DNA from: Chitinophaga lutea
GTDB lineage: Bacteria > Bacteroidota > Bacteroidia > Chitinophagales > Chitinophagaceae
Length of the DNA stretch: 64,000 nt
Direction: 5' to 3'
NCBI RefSeq assembly: GCF_003813775.1
Contig: NZ_RPDH01000002.1
Span: 2,593,542 to 2,657,541, forward strand
This document shows positions 36,564-45,661 of the stretch, piece after piece; the first letter of the stretch is position 1, and each line of letters opens with the position of its first letter. The position numbers and the translations under genes are program-made. Below the pieces are notes generated by a model. It was not told the DNA's origin, did no database searches, and saw only the letters and a program-made list of their open reading frames with translations.

Positions 36564-36830
36564 ATGGCAGTTAAACAAGAGATCAAGTACTTAACCGCGG
36601 TTAAGCAAGAGAAGCGCCAGAAAAAATACTGCCGCTTCAAGAAATTGGGTATCAAGTATGTAGATTACAAAGATGCCGAGTTTTTGAAAAAATTCCTGAA
36701 TGATCAGGGTAAGATGCTGCCTCGCCGTATCACCGGTAACTCGCTGAAATTCCAGCGCAAGGTGGCCGAGGCGATCAAAAAAGCTCGTCAAATGGCTTTA
36801 TTGCCTTATGTTACTGACCTTTTAAAGTAA
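36564..36830 (+). CDS. rpsR: 30S ribosomal protein S18
   Basis: S18 pairs with S6 on the small-subunit platform. The 88-residue protein has the core [20 protein letters not shown] and [20 protein letters not shown] (adjacent), then the RQMALLPYV ending. A single early Cys (KKYCRFKK) remains of the zinc-type pattern. It lies between rpsF and rplI with 4- and 6-nt gaps. Confidence 0.97.
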   Translation: MAVKQEIKYLTAVKQEKRQKKYCRFKKLGIKYVDYKDAEFLKKFLNDQGKMLPRRITGNSLKFQRKVAEAIKKARQMALLPYVTDLLK

Positions 36831-36836
36831 GAAACA

Positions 36837-37283
36837 ATGCAAGTAATCTTAATACAAGACGTAGATAACCTGGGACAGAAGAATGAACTGGTAACCGTGA
36901 AAAACGGTTACGCCAGGAACTTCCTGATTCCCCAGAAGTTTGCCGTAGAAGCAAGCACTTCCAACCTGAAGCAGCTGAACGAGCGCGTGAAAGTGCAGAA
37001 AGTGAAGGAAGAAAAAATGCTGGCTGAAATCGCGAAAGTGGTGGAAGTTCTGAAAGCTTCTCCAGTGAAGATCGGTGCCAAAACCGGTACTTCCGGCAAA
37101 ATCTTCGGTAGTGTTACCGGCGTTCAGATCGCCCGTGCTATCAAAGAACAAAAAGGATATGAGATCGACCGTCGCCGCATCCACATCATCGGCGATGTAA
37201 AAGAACTGGGTTCTTACAAGGCCCGCCTCGATTTCGGTAAAGGCAACGACGCCGAGCTGGAATTTGAAGTGGTGTCCGAGTAA
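36837..37283 (+). CDS. rplI: 50S ribosomal protein L9
   Basis: L9 is a rod-like protein of the large subunit bound at the base of the L1 stalk. The 148-residue protein has the N-terminal lobe motif NLGQKNELVTVKNGYARNFL with IPQKFAVEA, the long connecting helix rich in Lys and Glu, and a C-terminal lobe with GKIFGSVTGVQIARAI. It is the last gene of the S6-S18-L9 operon. Confidence 0.97.
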   Translation: MQVILIQDVDNLGQKNELVTVKNGYARNFLIPQKFAVEASTSNLKQLNERVKVQKVKEEKMLAEIAKVVEVLKASPVKIGAKTGTSGKIFGSVTGVQIARAIKEQKGYEIDRRRIHIIGDVKELGSYKARLDFGKGNDAELEFEVVSE

Positions 37284-37302
37284 TCTCCCGCTGATATGCT
37301 TT

Positions 37303-37337
37303 AAAAAGGTTGTTCCTCCGGGAGCAGCCTTTTTTTA
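37303..37337 (+). terminator. Intrinsic terminator after rplI
   Basis: AAAGGTTGTTCC can pair with GGAGCAGCCTTT (two G-U pairs) around TCCG, followed by a T-run. It ends the ribosomal protein operon. Confidence 0.85.
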
Positions 37338-37431
37338 TGCCCCTCCTTTCCGCCCGTCCCGCAACAATTCGCGGCTGTGTGTTGTTGTTTATGGTGTCAT
37401 TTCAATCACTCCCCTTCAAAACAATCCTGTC

Positions 37432-37848
37432 ATGAAACAGATCTTAGCTATCCTTGTTCTCGTGGTGCTGACCGGCTCCGCCGTTGCACAAAGCAATCCC
37501 GCGGCTGTGGCTCCCAAAGTGCTCGACGCCGCAAAATCCTCCCAGGGTTTTGACGTAAAAGGCATCGCCACCAGCATCCTGGGCCAACTCACGCCTGCCC
37601 TGGGCCTGAGCGCCGTACAGAAACCAAGCGTGCTCAACGCCGTGACCAGTTTCCTGAAAGACAAATCAGGCATCCTGGGCCTCGCCAAAACAGACAAAGC
37701 CGCCTACGCCACCAAATTCGCCGGCCTGCAAAACGGGTTGTTCGGAAAGTTGAAAACGATTTTATCGGTTGCCCAGTACGCCAAATTCCTGGGCCTGAAA
37801 CCGAAAACAAACGATGCGACCAATGCCCTGTCGCAGTTATTCTTTTAA
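37432..37848 (+). CDS. Small exported protein of unknown function
   Basis: The 138-residue product begins with a clear Sec signal peptide (MKQILAILVLVVLTGSAVAQ). The mature part, about 118 residues, is mostly helical by composition, with Ala, Leu and Lys-rich stretches such as GIATSILGQLTPALGLSAVQ, a FLKDKSGILGLAKTD segment and a FGKLKTILSVAQYAKFLGLK segment, and no cysteine. I do not recognise a named family. The ATG at 37432 is chosen because it starts the signal; the frame can be opened upstream to 37264, overlapping rplI. Terminators on both sides make it a one-gene transcript. It is probably periplasmic. Confidence 0.75.
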   Translation: MKQILAILVLVVLTGSAVAQSNPAAVAPKVLDAAKSSQGFDVKGIATSILGQLTPALGLSAVQKPSVLNAVTSFLKDKSGILGLAKTDKAAYATKFAGLQNGLFGKLKTILSVAQYAKFLGLKPKTNDATNALSQLFF

Positions 37849-37870
37849 TGAGTTGATCAGTAAAACCGGA

Positions 37871-37901
37871 ACGGGCGCCGCGGATGCAGCGCCCGTTTTT
37901 T
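37871..37901 (+). terminator. Intrinsic terminator after the small exported protein gene
   Basis: ACGGGCGC (37871-37878) pairs perfectly with GCGCCCGT (37889-37896), followed by TTTTTT. The remaining 210 nt up to 38110 hold only a bulged GC-rich hairpin near 38070-38098 and no gene that I can support. Confidence 0.85.
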
Positions 37902-38110
37902 ATGTGAAAGGCGTACGTTTTATCGGGCAGCTGCATAAAAAGACGAGCGTCCTTTTGGAGGTATGCTACTCCGTTGTCCAAATGCCGCTTTGCCGGGAAG
38001 ATGCATGCACAATGTCGCAGTAGTATTAAAAAGAACGGGCACCCCTGTACCGGAGCGCCCATTCTGGTGCGGTTCCGCCTTAGGGGCCGGAACGCACATG
38101 GGATGGAATA

Positions 38111-39385
38111 TCATTCATACCGCAATGCCACAATCGGGTCGAGGCGGGAAGCTTTGATAGCGGGATAAATACCTGAAATAAGCCCCACTACCGCGCAGGA
38201 GGTAATGCCGATGCCGATCCACAACCACGGCACCACAAAGTTGGAGCCCAGCGCCAGCGACATGATATTGCCCACCAGCATGCCCAGGAACACACCCAGC
38301 GCGCCGCCAAGCACACTGATGATGATCGCCTCGAACACGAACTGCTGGCGGATGGTGGGGGCCGTAGCACCCAGGGCTTTGTTTACGCCTATTTCGCGGG
38401 TCCGCTCAGCCACGGAAACGAGCATGATGTTCATGAGCCCGATGGCGGAGCCGAACAGCGTGATCAAACCGATGATCGCCGCGGCGGCCGTTACCGTGCT
38501 CAGGTTGCGGAACAGCATTTCGGCCACACTGTCGCTACGGCTGATATAAAAGTTATTTTCCTCGTTCACCGCCATTTTCCGGACTACCCGGAAAACGCCC
38601 GTCGCCTCCCCGATGGCGGCGTCGAGCTTTGAAATATCGTCTACGTTCACATTGATCTGGTAAGTGGCATTGGGGCGGTTGAACACCCGACGGGTGCTGC
38701 TCACGGTGGTTACCACCACATTGTCCGCACTGAACACATTACTGCTGCCTTTGCTTTTGAGAATACCGATCACCCTGTACCGCACATTCCCCACACGAAC
38801 GGCGGAGTTCAACGCGCTTTCGGGCTTTCCGGAAAACAGTTTTTTCACTACATCGCTGCCGAGCACTGCCACATTGCGGCCCGATTCCATATCGGCGCTG
38901 TTAAAATTACGCCCCATCGACAGATCGTAATTATTCAGCTGAAGGTAATTTTCATCCCCGCCCACCACCTGTACGGTAGGGTTGGTTTTCTTGTCGTCTT
39001 TATACACCGTCATGTTGCCGCCTGCCCTGAATGATACGCCCACGGTGGCAGGGAAAGCATACCTTTCCTTGAACTCCATGGCTTCCCGGTAGGTAATGAG
39101 TTTATTCCGGTTGGAGCTGCGCACCCTCATTTTACGGCTGGAACCGCGGGTGGCATTGCCGGAGCCACCCATGCGGATGATCATTTCGCGGTTGCGGATG
39201 GAGAAACCATTGGCGCCCATGCTGGCAAAACTATCGTAGATCTTGCCCTTCATGGCGTCGATGGCCGTCAGGATGCCCACCAGGGCCATAATGCCGAAGG
39301 CAATGATAGCGATCGTCAATCCTGCACGCAGGCGGTTTGCACTGATGGAGCGGAATGCAAGGGAAAATATATCTCTGACTTTCAT
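38111..39385 (-). CDS. MacB/FtsX-type ABC transporter permease
   Basis: The 424-residue protein has the MacB layout: one membrane segment at about 20-42 (AGLTIAIIAFGIMALVGILTAI), a large periplasmic core of about 225 residues, and three C-terminal membrane segments of the FtsX domain (about 285-415), including GLMNIMLVSVAERTREIGVNKALGA, whose ERTREIGxxKALGA part is a family hallmark. Such permeases couple a cytoplasmic ATPase to extrusion of lipoproteins, peptides or drugs by mechanotransmission. No ATPase or membrane-fusion gene adjoins it, so its partners must be elsewhere. The final RLDPIVALRYE is typical of the family. Confidence 0.9.
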   Translation of the reverse strand: MKVRDIFSLAFRSISANRLRAGLTIAIIAFGIMALVGILTAIDAMKGKIYDSFASMGANGFSIRNREMIIRMGGSGNATRGSSRKMRVRSSNRNKLITYREAMEFKERYAFPATVGVSFRAGGNMTVYKDDKKTNPTVQVVGGDENYLQLNNYDLSMGRNFNSADMESGRNVAVLGSDVVKKLFSGKPESALNSAVRVGNVRYRVIGILKSKGSSNVFSADNVVVTTVSSTRRVFNRPNATYQINVNVDDISKLDAAIGEATGVFRVVRKMAVNEENNFYISRSDSVAEMLFRNLSTVTAAAAIIGLITLFGSAIGLMNIMLVSVAERTREIGVNKALGATAPTIRQQFVFEAIIISVLGGALGVFLGMLVGNIMSLALGSNFVVPWLWIGIGITSCAVVGLISGIYPAIKASRLDPIVALRYE

Positions 39386-39450
39386 AACAACGGTTAATTA
39401 AAGTTAATGTAATTCCCCGTCAAAAATGCCCCGGCGGGATGAGCGGCATA

Positions 39451-39482
39451 AAAAAGAAAAGCGCCCCCTGTGGGAGGCGCTT
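39451..39482 (-). terminator. Intrinsic terminator of the nuo operon
   Basis: On the minus strand AAGCGCC and GGCGCTT pair around a C/G-rich inner stem, followed by TTTTCTTTTTT. It lies about 27 nt beyond the nuoN stop. Confidence 0.88.
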
Positions 39483-39508
39483 CCGATATCTTGACCGGTA
39501 ATGCCGGC

Positions 39509-40885
39509 TTACAGGAATTGCAGTATCAGACCGGGGAAAACACCCAGGATGATCACCACGGCAACTGCTGTCACGAGCAGGCCTTTATAGCCGCCGGTAA
39601 TGGGCGCGTTCGTTTCGGCGTCGCCGGTTTTGAAATACATCGCCATAATCACCCGGAAGTAATAATAGGCGCTGATGGCGGCGCACAATACCCCCACGAT
39701 CACCAGCCACAACAGGTTGCCCTGCTGCACGGCGGCGGAAAGCAGGAAATATTTCGCGAAGAAACCGGCGGTGAGGGGAATGCCAGCGAGGGACAATAAA
39801 AACACGGTGTTGGCCAGCGCCAGCAGCGGCTGGGTACGGGCCAGGCCGTTATATCCTTCGAAGGTATAATCTTTCAGTTTCAGCAGAATGGAGAAAATGC
39901 CGATGGTAGCCACACTGTAGGCGATGGCATACAGCATGATACCCTGCGTAGCCGTTTCGTTGAACGCCACAACGGCGAACAGCATAAAACCGGCCTGTGC
40001 GATACTGGAGTATGCCAGCATTCTTTTTACGCTCTGCTGGAACACGGCCGTAAAGTTACCTATGAGCAAAGTGGCGGCGGTGATGATGGCGAGGATCAGC
40101 TGCCAGTGGCCGGTGATGGAACCTTCGCTGAAGCTGACATGAAACAGGCGGATGAATGCCAGGAAACTCGCAGCTTTCACGATGGTAGCCATGAACGCGG
40201 TAAACACGGTAGGTGAACCATCGTATACATCGGGCGTCCAGAAGTGGAAGGGCGCGGCGGATACTTTAAACGCCAGGGCAAAACCGGTGAGCAGGATGCC
40301 GCACAGGGCCAGCGGCGACAAATCGCCGGTACCGAGGCCCATTTCACGGATGTTGAAAGAACCGGTAGCGCCATACAGCAATGCAATCCCCATCAGCAGA
40401 ATGCCGGTGGTGAAAGAGCCCGTCAGAAAATACTTCAGGGAAGCCTCATTGCTTTTCAGGTTCTTTTTATCTGCGCCCGCCAGAATGTATTGCGGAATGG
40501 AAATAATTTCAATGGCCAGGAACAGCATCAGCAGGTTGCTGAAAGATGCGGTGAGGGTGATGCCGGCGAGGATGAAAAACACCAGCGCGAAATAATCGGC
40601 CACATCTTCGCCCACCTTTTCGAAGGCGCTGCCGCAAAGCAGGAAGTACAGGAAAGTACAACCGATGGCGATGCCGTTGAACAAAACGGACACGGAGCTC
40701 ACCTCCAGCATGCCGTACAGCACGGTGCTGCTGCCGCCGGCCAGCTGACCGTCGTACCAGTTTGCAATAAAAGCGATAATGGTACCGGCAATGGCATAAT
40801 ATTTAATGTGCTGCTTGTTCTTCACAAACAGTCCGGCAAACATCATAACAATCCCAAATACAGCCGTAGAAATTAATGCGTTCAT
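39509..40885 (-). CDS. nuoN: NADH-quinone oxidoreductase subunit N
   Basis: NuoN is one of three antiporter-like proton-pumping subunits of complex I. The 458-residue protein has about 13-14 membrane segments, the ALEIISIPQYILAG-like region (here LAIEIISIPQYILAGADK), the conserved Lys-bearing KVSAAPFHFWTPDVYDGSP and the KRMLAYSSIAQAGFML segment. It is the last gene of the operon, 30 nt after nuoM and followed by the terminator. Confidence 0.95.
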   Translation of the reverse strand: MNALISTAVFGIVMMFAGLFVKNKQHIKYYAIAGTIIAFIANWYDGQLAGGSSTVLYGMLEVSSVSVLFNGIAIGCTFLYFLLCGSAFEKVGEDVADYFALVFFILAGITLTASFSNLLMLFLAIEIISIPQYILAGADKKNLKSNEASLKYFLTGSFTTGILLMGIALLYGATGSFNIREMGLGTGDLSPLALCGILLTGFALAFKVSAAPFHFWTPDVYDGSPTVFTAFMATIVKAASFLAFIRLFHVSFSEGSITGHWQLILAIITAATLLIGNFTAVFQQSVKRMLAYSSIAQAGFMLFAVVAFNETATQGIMLYAIAYSVATIGIFSILLKLKDYTFEGYNGLARTQPLLALANTVFLLSLAGIPLTAGFFAKYFLLSAAVQQGNLLWLVIVGVLCAAISAYYYFRVIMAMYFKTGDAETNAPITGGYKGLLVTAVAVVIILGVFPGLILQFL

Positions 40886-40915
40886 ATCTTAACGTTACAG
40901 AATCTCTATTTTAAA

Positions 40916-42361
40916 TTATTTCACCCACGCCGTTGCGTTCACAATTGCCGTAGTGCTGTGCACCAGTTCCAGTAAAGGTTTGGGGTACACACCCAGGAAA
41001 AAGATCACGACGATCACGGCCCCGATAGCCAGCATTTCACCGGATTTCAGATCGGTGGTGGTGGCCGTCAGTGCGTTGGCTTCGCCGAAAATCACTTTCT
41101 GCAGCATCCGGAGCATGTAAACGGCGGCCAGGATAATGGCCAGACCGGCGATAGCGGCAAACCATGCGTTATACTGAAACAGCCCGCTGAACATCAGGAA
41201 CTCACCGATAAAACCATTGGTCAGCGGCAGCGCGATATTGGCCAGACTCACCACCACCAGCACGATGGCCAGTTTCGGCGCGTACGAGGCAATGCCGCCC
41301 ATCTCGCTCATATTTTTAATGTTGAGACGGTTCTGGATGATCTCCACCACTATCCACAAACCGATGATATTGATACCGTGGTTGAACATCTGTACCTGTA
41401 CACCCTGCATGCTCTGCTCGTTGTTGGCGAAAATCGCAGCGCTCATCAACCCGATATGCGCGATGGAAGAGTACGCGATCAGGCGTTTGAGATCAGACTG
41501 CATGATGGCGATGCACGAAGCGTAGATGATACCGATGATGGACAATACGATGGCCACTTCCTGCCACATGAACGCGCCCTGGGGCAGCACCGGCAGCAGC
41601 CAGCGGATAACGCCGAACAGGCCCATCTTCACCATGATGCCGCTCAGCACCATCGTAACGGGGGTAGGCGATTGTTCGTAAGTGTCGGGCTGCCAGGTGT
41701 GAAAGGGAAATACCGGCATCTTGATGGCGAAGGCCACAAAGAAAAGCCAGAACAACCACGACTGGTCCTGCGTGCTCAGTTGCAGCGATGTAAAGGACGT
41801 CCAGCTGAAAGAATGATCCGGCGTCTGGAAATAAATATAGATAATGCCTACCAGCATCAGCAGGGAACCTGCAAACGTGTAAACAAAGAATTTAAATGTA
41901 ACGGGCACCGCTCTTTCGCCGCCCCACATGGAGCAAAGGAAATAAACGGGAATCAGCGCCAGTTCCCAGAATACGTAGAACAGCAGCGCGTCGTAAGCGG
42001 TAAACACGCCGATGAGGCCGGCCTGCGACAGCAGCATGAGGCCGTAGAAGGCACCCGGTTTCTCGTAATCGCGGTTGTACACCGTAATGAAGATGAGCGG
42101 AAATGAGATGGCCGTGAGCAGGCACAGCATGGTGCCCATACCATCCAATCCTACATTAAATTGACTGCCCAGCTGGGGAATCCAGCTTTGGGTGAACTGC
42201 AGGCTTTCCGGCGCAGCGCTGAACTGCTGCCATGCAATCACTGCAACTACCAGCGAGGCTAATGAAGATAACAAGCTGAATACTTTAGCAGCCGGCCCTT
42301 TCAGCCCGAACGTGATCAGCCCTGTTACCAAAGGAATCAATATGAGTAATACTGTCAACAT
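40916..42361 (-). CDS. nuoM: NADH-quinone oxidoreductase subunit M
   Basis: NuoM is the second antiporter-like proton channel of complex I. The 481-residue protein has about 14 membrane segments with the conserved FYVFWELALIPVYFL (with the key Glu), KMPVFPFHTWQPDTYEQSPTP and the DLKRLIAYSSIAHIGLM segment. It lies between nuoL and nuoN with short gaps on both sides. Confidence 0.95.
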   Translation of the reverse strand: MLTVLLILIPLVTGLITFGLKGPAAKVFSLLSSLASLVVAVIAWQQFSAAPESLQFTQSWIPQLGSQFNVGLDGMGTMLCLLTAISFPLIFITVYNRDYEKPGAFYGLMLLSQAGLIGVFTAYDALLFYVFWELALIPVYFLCSMWGGERAVPVTFKFFVYTFAGSLLMLVGIIYIYFQTPDHSFSWTSFTSLQLSTQDQSWLFWLFFVAFAIKMPVFPFHTWQPDTYEQSPTPVTMVLSGIMVKMGLFGVIRWLLPVLPQGAFMWQEVAIVLSIIGIIYASCIAIMQSDLKRLIAYSSIAHIGLMSAAIFANNEQSMQGVQVQMFNHGINIIGLWIVVEIIQNRLNIKNMSEMGGIASYAPKLAIVLVVVSLANIALPLTNGFIGEFLMFSGLFQYNAWFAAIAGLAIILAAVYMLRMLQKVIFGEANALTATTTDLKSGEMLAIGAVIVVIFFLGVYPKPLLELVHSTTAIVNATAWVK

Positions 42362-42385
42362 ATCTTTATCTTAATCCGCTATCGA

Positions 42386-44284
42386 TTATAAAAACAAACT
42401 GATCACCAACAATACGATCATCCCGATCACCATGGCGAAGATGTAGAAACCCACCTGGCCGTTCTGCAACAGCCTCATCCGGCCGCCGCCCCATTTCACG
42501 CCCCGGCCAACGCCATTCACCACGCCGTCGATACCGGCTTTTTCCACCACGTTCTGGAAGAAAGCGCTCAGCGCCATCAGGGGTTTCACGATCACGGCAT
42601 CGTACAGCTCGTCCACATACCATTTATTTTCCAGCACTTTGGCGATACCGGTGTTTTCGGCACCGCTGTCCTGGTAGTTGCTGAACCTGCTGCGCGCAAA
42701 CAGGATCATCACGATCACCAGTCCGGTGCTCAGGCCCATCAGTCCCCATTCGAGACTGTGGCTCAGGTGATGCGCGTGCAGGTAAGGCGCGGAAGGTTCG
42801 AAGATGGGCGCCAGGTAACCGGACAGGAAGTGCGGTACACCGAATACTTCAGGCATGCCCACATAACCGCCGATCACAGACAGCACCGCCAGCACGATCA
42901 GCGGCAGGGTAATAGCAGCGGGACTTTCGTGCAGGTGATGTTCCTGTTCATGGGTACCGCGGAATTTACCGGTGAAGGTGATGTAATAGAGGCGGAACAT
43001 ATAGAAAGCCGTCATCAGAGCGCCGATGAGGGCCAGTGCGTACATGATTTTATTGTAGCCGAAGGTATGGGCGAGGATTTCGTCTTTCGAGAAGAAACCG
43101 CTCAGGCCGGGAATACCTGCGATGGCCAGGCAGCCGATCAGGAAGGTGATGTTGGTCACGGGCATCCATTTTTTGAGGCCGCCCATTTTGCGGATGTCCT
43201 GCTCGCCGCCCATGGCATGGATTACGGAGCCGGAGCCAAGGAACAACAGGGCTTTGAAGAAAGCGTGCGTCATTACGTGGAACACGGCGGCAGTGTAAGC
43301 GCCCACGCCGAGTGCCAGGAACATATAACCCAGCTGGCTTACCGTGGAGTAGGCCAGCACTTTTTTGATGTCGTTTTGTTTCAGTGCGATGGATGCGGCC
43401 AGCAAAGCCGTTACCAGGCCTACCACGGCGATAATGGCCTGGATGTGGGGAGCCAGCGAATAAATCACGTTGCTGCGGGCCACCATATAAATACCCGCGG
43501 TCACCATCGTAGCGGCGTGGATAAGGGCCGACACCGGGGTGGGGCCTGCCATCGCGTCGGGCAGCCAGGTGTAGAGGGGAATTTGTGCGGATTTACCCAT
43601 GGCGCCGATGAAAAGCAGCATGGCGATGGCGAACAGCACATTGCTGTTGGCGCCAACGGCCGGCACCTGCGCAAACACTTCGGTAAAGGTTACTGAACCG
43701 AACTGCTGGATGAGCAGGAAGATGCCGAGCAGGAAACCGAGGTCGCCGATGCGGTTCATGATGAACGCTTTGTTGGCGGCTTTATTATAGCTGATATTTT
43801 TGAACCAGAAACCGATGAGCAGGTAAGAGCAGAGCCCCACACCTTCCCAGCCGATGAACATCATCACATAGTTGGCGCCCAGCACCAGTATCAACATGGA
43901 GAACACGAACAGGTTGAGGTAAGCGAAATAACGGGCGAATCCCTCGTTGCTTTCCTCATGCATGTAAGAAGTGGAGTAAATATGAATGAGCGAGCCCACG
44001 CCGGTGATGATCAGCAGGAACAAAGCGCTCAGCTGGTCTACCTGGAAGGCGAAGGGAATGTGCAGGCTGCCCACGTTAATGAAATCAAACAGTGTAACCA
44101 CCTGGGGGGTGAAGCCCGGTGTGCGCACTTCAAAGAAAATGAGCAAACTGATCACAAACGCCGCTACCACACTTCCGCTACCTATAACGCCTGTCAGCGA
44201 TTTAGATAAATACCTCCTGCCCAATCCATTGATCAGGAACCCTAACAACGGTAAGAACGGTACCAGCCAAACAAGATGTATCAT
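42386..44284 (-). CDS. nuoL: NADH-quinone oxidoreductase subunit L
   Basis: NuoL is the distal proton channel of complex I and carries the long lateral helix. The 632-residue protein has about 16 membrane segments with FIGWEGVGLCSYLLIGFW, QIPLYTWLPDAMAGPTPVSALIH (given in two parts: QIPLYTWLPDAM and AGPTPVSALIHAATMV), and NDIKKVLAYSTVSQLGYM. The C-terminal 150 residues include the lateral helix and a last membrane segment. Length is normal. It is 24 nt after nuoK. Confidence 0.96.
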   Translation of the reverse strand: MIHLVWLVPFLPLLGFLINGLGRRYLSKSLTGVIGSGSVVAAFVISLLIFFEVRTPGFTPQVVTLFDFINVGSLHIPFAFQVDQLSALFLLIITGVGSLIHIYSTSYMHEESNEGFARYFAYLNLFVFSMLILVLGANYVMMFIGWEGVGLCSYLLIGFWFKNISYNKAANKAFIMNRIGDLGFLLGIFLLIQQFGSVTFTEVFAQVPAVGANSNVLFAIAMLLFIGAMGKSAQIPLYTWLPDAMAGPTPVSALIHAATMVTAGIYMVARSNVIYSLAPHIQAIIAVVGLVTALLAASIALKQNDIKKVLAYSTVSQLGYMFLALGVGAYTAAVFHVMTHAFFKALLFLGSGSVIHAMGGEQDIRKMGGLKKWMPVTNITFLIGCLAIAGIPGLSGFFSKDEILAHTFGYNKIMYALALIGALMTAFYMFRLYYITFTGKFRGTHEQEHHLHESPAAITLPLIVLAVLSVIGGYVGMPEVFGVPHFLSGYLAPIFEPSAPYLHAHHLSHSLEWGLMGLSTGLVIVMILFARSRFSNYQDSGAENTGIAKVLENKWYVDELYDAVIVKPLMALSAFFQNVVEKAGIDGVVNGVGRGVKWGGGRMRLLQNGQVGFYIFAMVIGMIVLLVISLFL

Positions 44285-44308
44285 CGATCTATACTATTTT
44301 TAAATTCC

Positions 44309-44626
44309 TTAGTTTTTCAATCTGCTGAGAATATTGATGTCTACCGAATGCGTGTTGCGGTACATCATCACGATAATGGCCAGGCCCACTGCTACTTCGG
44401 CGGCGGCCACCACCATCACAAAAAACACGAAGAGCTGCGCAGCGGCGGCATCTATACGGCCGGCATCCACCCACATTTTGGAGAAGGCTACCAGCAAAAG
44501 GTTCACGGCATTCAGCATCAGTTCTATGCACATGAAAATAATGATCGCGTTCCTGCGCATGAGTACGCCCATTATGCCAATGCAGAAAAGGGCTACGCTG
44601 AGGAAGATGTAATATTGAACCGGCAT
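44309..44626 (-). CDS. nuoK: NADH-quinone oxidoreductase subunit K
   Basis: NuoK is a three-helix membrane subunit with two membrane-buried Glu residues needed for proton transfer. The 105-residue protein shows them in [13 protein letters not shown] and [13 protein letters not shown], and ends with a short charged tail. It follows nuoJ by 12 nt. Confidence 0.95.
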   Translation of the reverse strand: MPVQYYIFLSVALFCIGIMGVLMRRNAIIIFMCIELMLNAVNLLLVAFSKMWVDAGRIDAAAAQLFVFFVMVVAAAEVAVGLAIIVMMYRNTHSVDINILSRLKN

Positions 44627-44638
44627 CGAGATGATTTT

Positions 44639-45130
44639 TTATTTTTTACCAATCACAACAGCTCCTACCATCGCGCTGAGGAACAGTACGCTGCTCAGCT
44701 CGAAAGGCACTACATAACTGGTGAACAATGTTTTACCGAGGTTGGCCACGAGGCCGATGTCTGTGGAAGCTGGCTGAATCGCGGGCATGCTGGCGTCGCG
44801 CAGGGCGGCTACCAGTACCAGCAACAGCGCACCGCCGCTGATGGCGCCGGCGTATTTCAGCCAGTTGCGCTTCTGCGGCTCAATATCCGCATTCAGGTTC
44901 ATCATCATCAGCACGAAAAGAAACAGTACCATGATGGCGCCTGTGTAAACGATCAGGTGCACCACAAACAGGAACTGTGCGTTCAGCATAATGTAATGGC
45001 CTGCAATGGCAACAAAGCAGGTGATCATGCACAGCACGCTGTTAACTGGGTTCTTGCTTAAAATCACTCCCAACGCCCCTGCTAAGGCAATGGCGGAAAG
45101 CACGATAAAAATAATCTGTTGTATGTCCAT
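44639..45130 (-). CDS. nuoJ: NADH-quinone oxidoreductase subunit J
   Basis: NuoJ is a five-helix membrane subunit; its third helix reshapes during turnover and links the quinone site to the proton channels. The 163-residue protein has LGVILSKNPVNSVLCMI, HYIMLNAQFLFVVHLIVYTGAIMVLFLFVLMMMN (best read as VYTGAIMVLFLFVLMMMN after the Ala-Gln-Phe segment) and a last helix near VLFLSAMVGAVVIGKK. It is 7 nt after nuoI. Confidence 0.95.
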   Translation of the reverse strand: MDIQQIIFIVLSAIALAGALGVILSKNPVNSVLCMITCFVAIAGHYIMLNAQFLFVVHLIVYTGAIMVLFLFVLMMMNLNADIEPQKRNWLKYAGAISGGALLLVLVAALRDASMPAIQPASTDIGLVANLGKTLFTSYVVPFELSSVLFLSAMVGAVVIGKK

Positions 45131-45137
45131 TCTTCCT

Positions 45138-45653
45138 TTACTTTTTTACAGTGATGGGATTATTAGGATCGGGGATCAGCAGATCATCTTTCCCGTAAAT
45201 AAATCCTTTACGCTGGTAATTGGCGGGAGCAAAGGTTTCCGTCATGTAAATGGCCTGTTTGGGGCAGGCTTCCTCGCAGAAACCACAGAAAATGCAGCGC
45301 AGCATGTTGATTTCATAACGGGCTGCATACTTTTCCTCACGGTACAGGTGCTCTTCACCCGGCAGTCGCTCGGCAGCTTCCATGGTGATGGCTTCAGCAG
45401 GACAAGCCACTGCGCAAAGGCCGCATGCCGTACAGCGCTCACGCCCTTCCTCATCCCTGTTCAAAATGTGCAGGCCACGGAACACCGGGCTGAAGGGACG
45501 CGTCTCTTCAGGATAGTTAACCGTTGCCTTCTTTTTGAATATATGCGAAAGGGTGATACCCATGCCTTTTACGACTGCCGGCAGGTACAATTTCTCCCAT
45601 AAATTCATGGGCCTCCTGTCTACCGGCTGTGCCCTGTTGGTTAGTGTTTGCAT
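45138..45653 (-). CDS. nuoI: NADH-quinone oxidoreductase subunit I (two [4Fe-4S] ferredoxin domain)
   Basis: NuoI carries clusters N6a and N6b on the path to quinone. The 171-residue protein has both ferredoxin motifs, CTACGLCAVACPAEAI and CIFCGFCEEACPKQAI, each CxxCxxCxxxCP. The N-terminal part LWEKLYLPAVVKGMGITLSH is the usual membrane-contact helix. It is separated from nuoH by the 46-bp repeat array, the widest gap in the operon. Confidence 0.95.
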   Translation of the reverse strand: MQTLTNRAQPVDRRPMNLWEKLYLPAVVKGMGITLSHIFKKKATVNYPEETRPFSPVFRGLHILNRDEEGRERCTACGLCAVACPAEAITMEAAERLPGEEHLYREEKYAARYEINMLRCIFCGFCEEACPKQAIYMTETFAPANYQRKGFIYGKDDLLIPDPNNPITVKK

Positions 45654-45661
45654 ATAATGAG

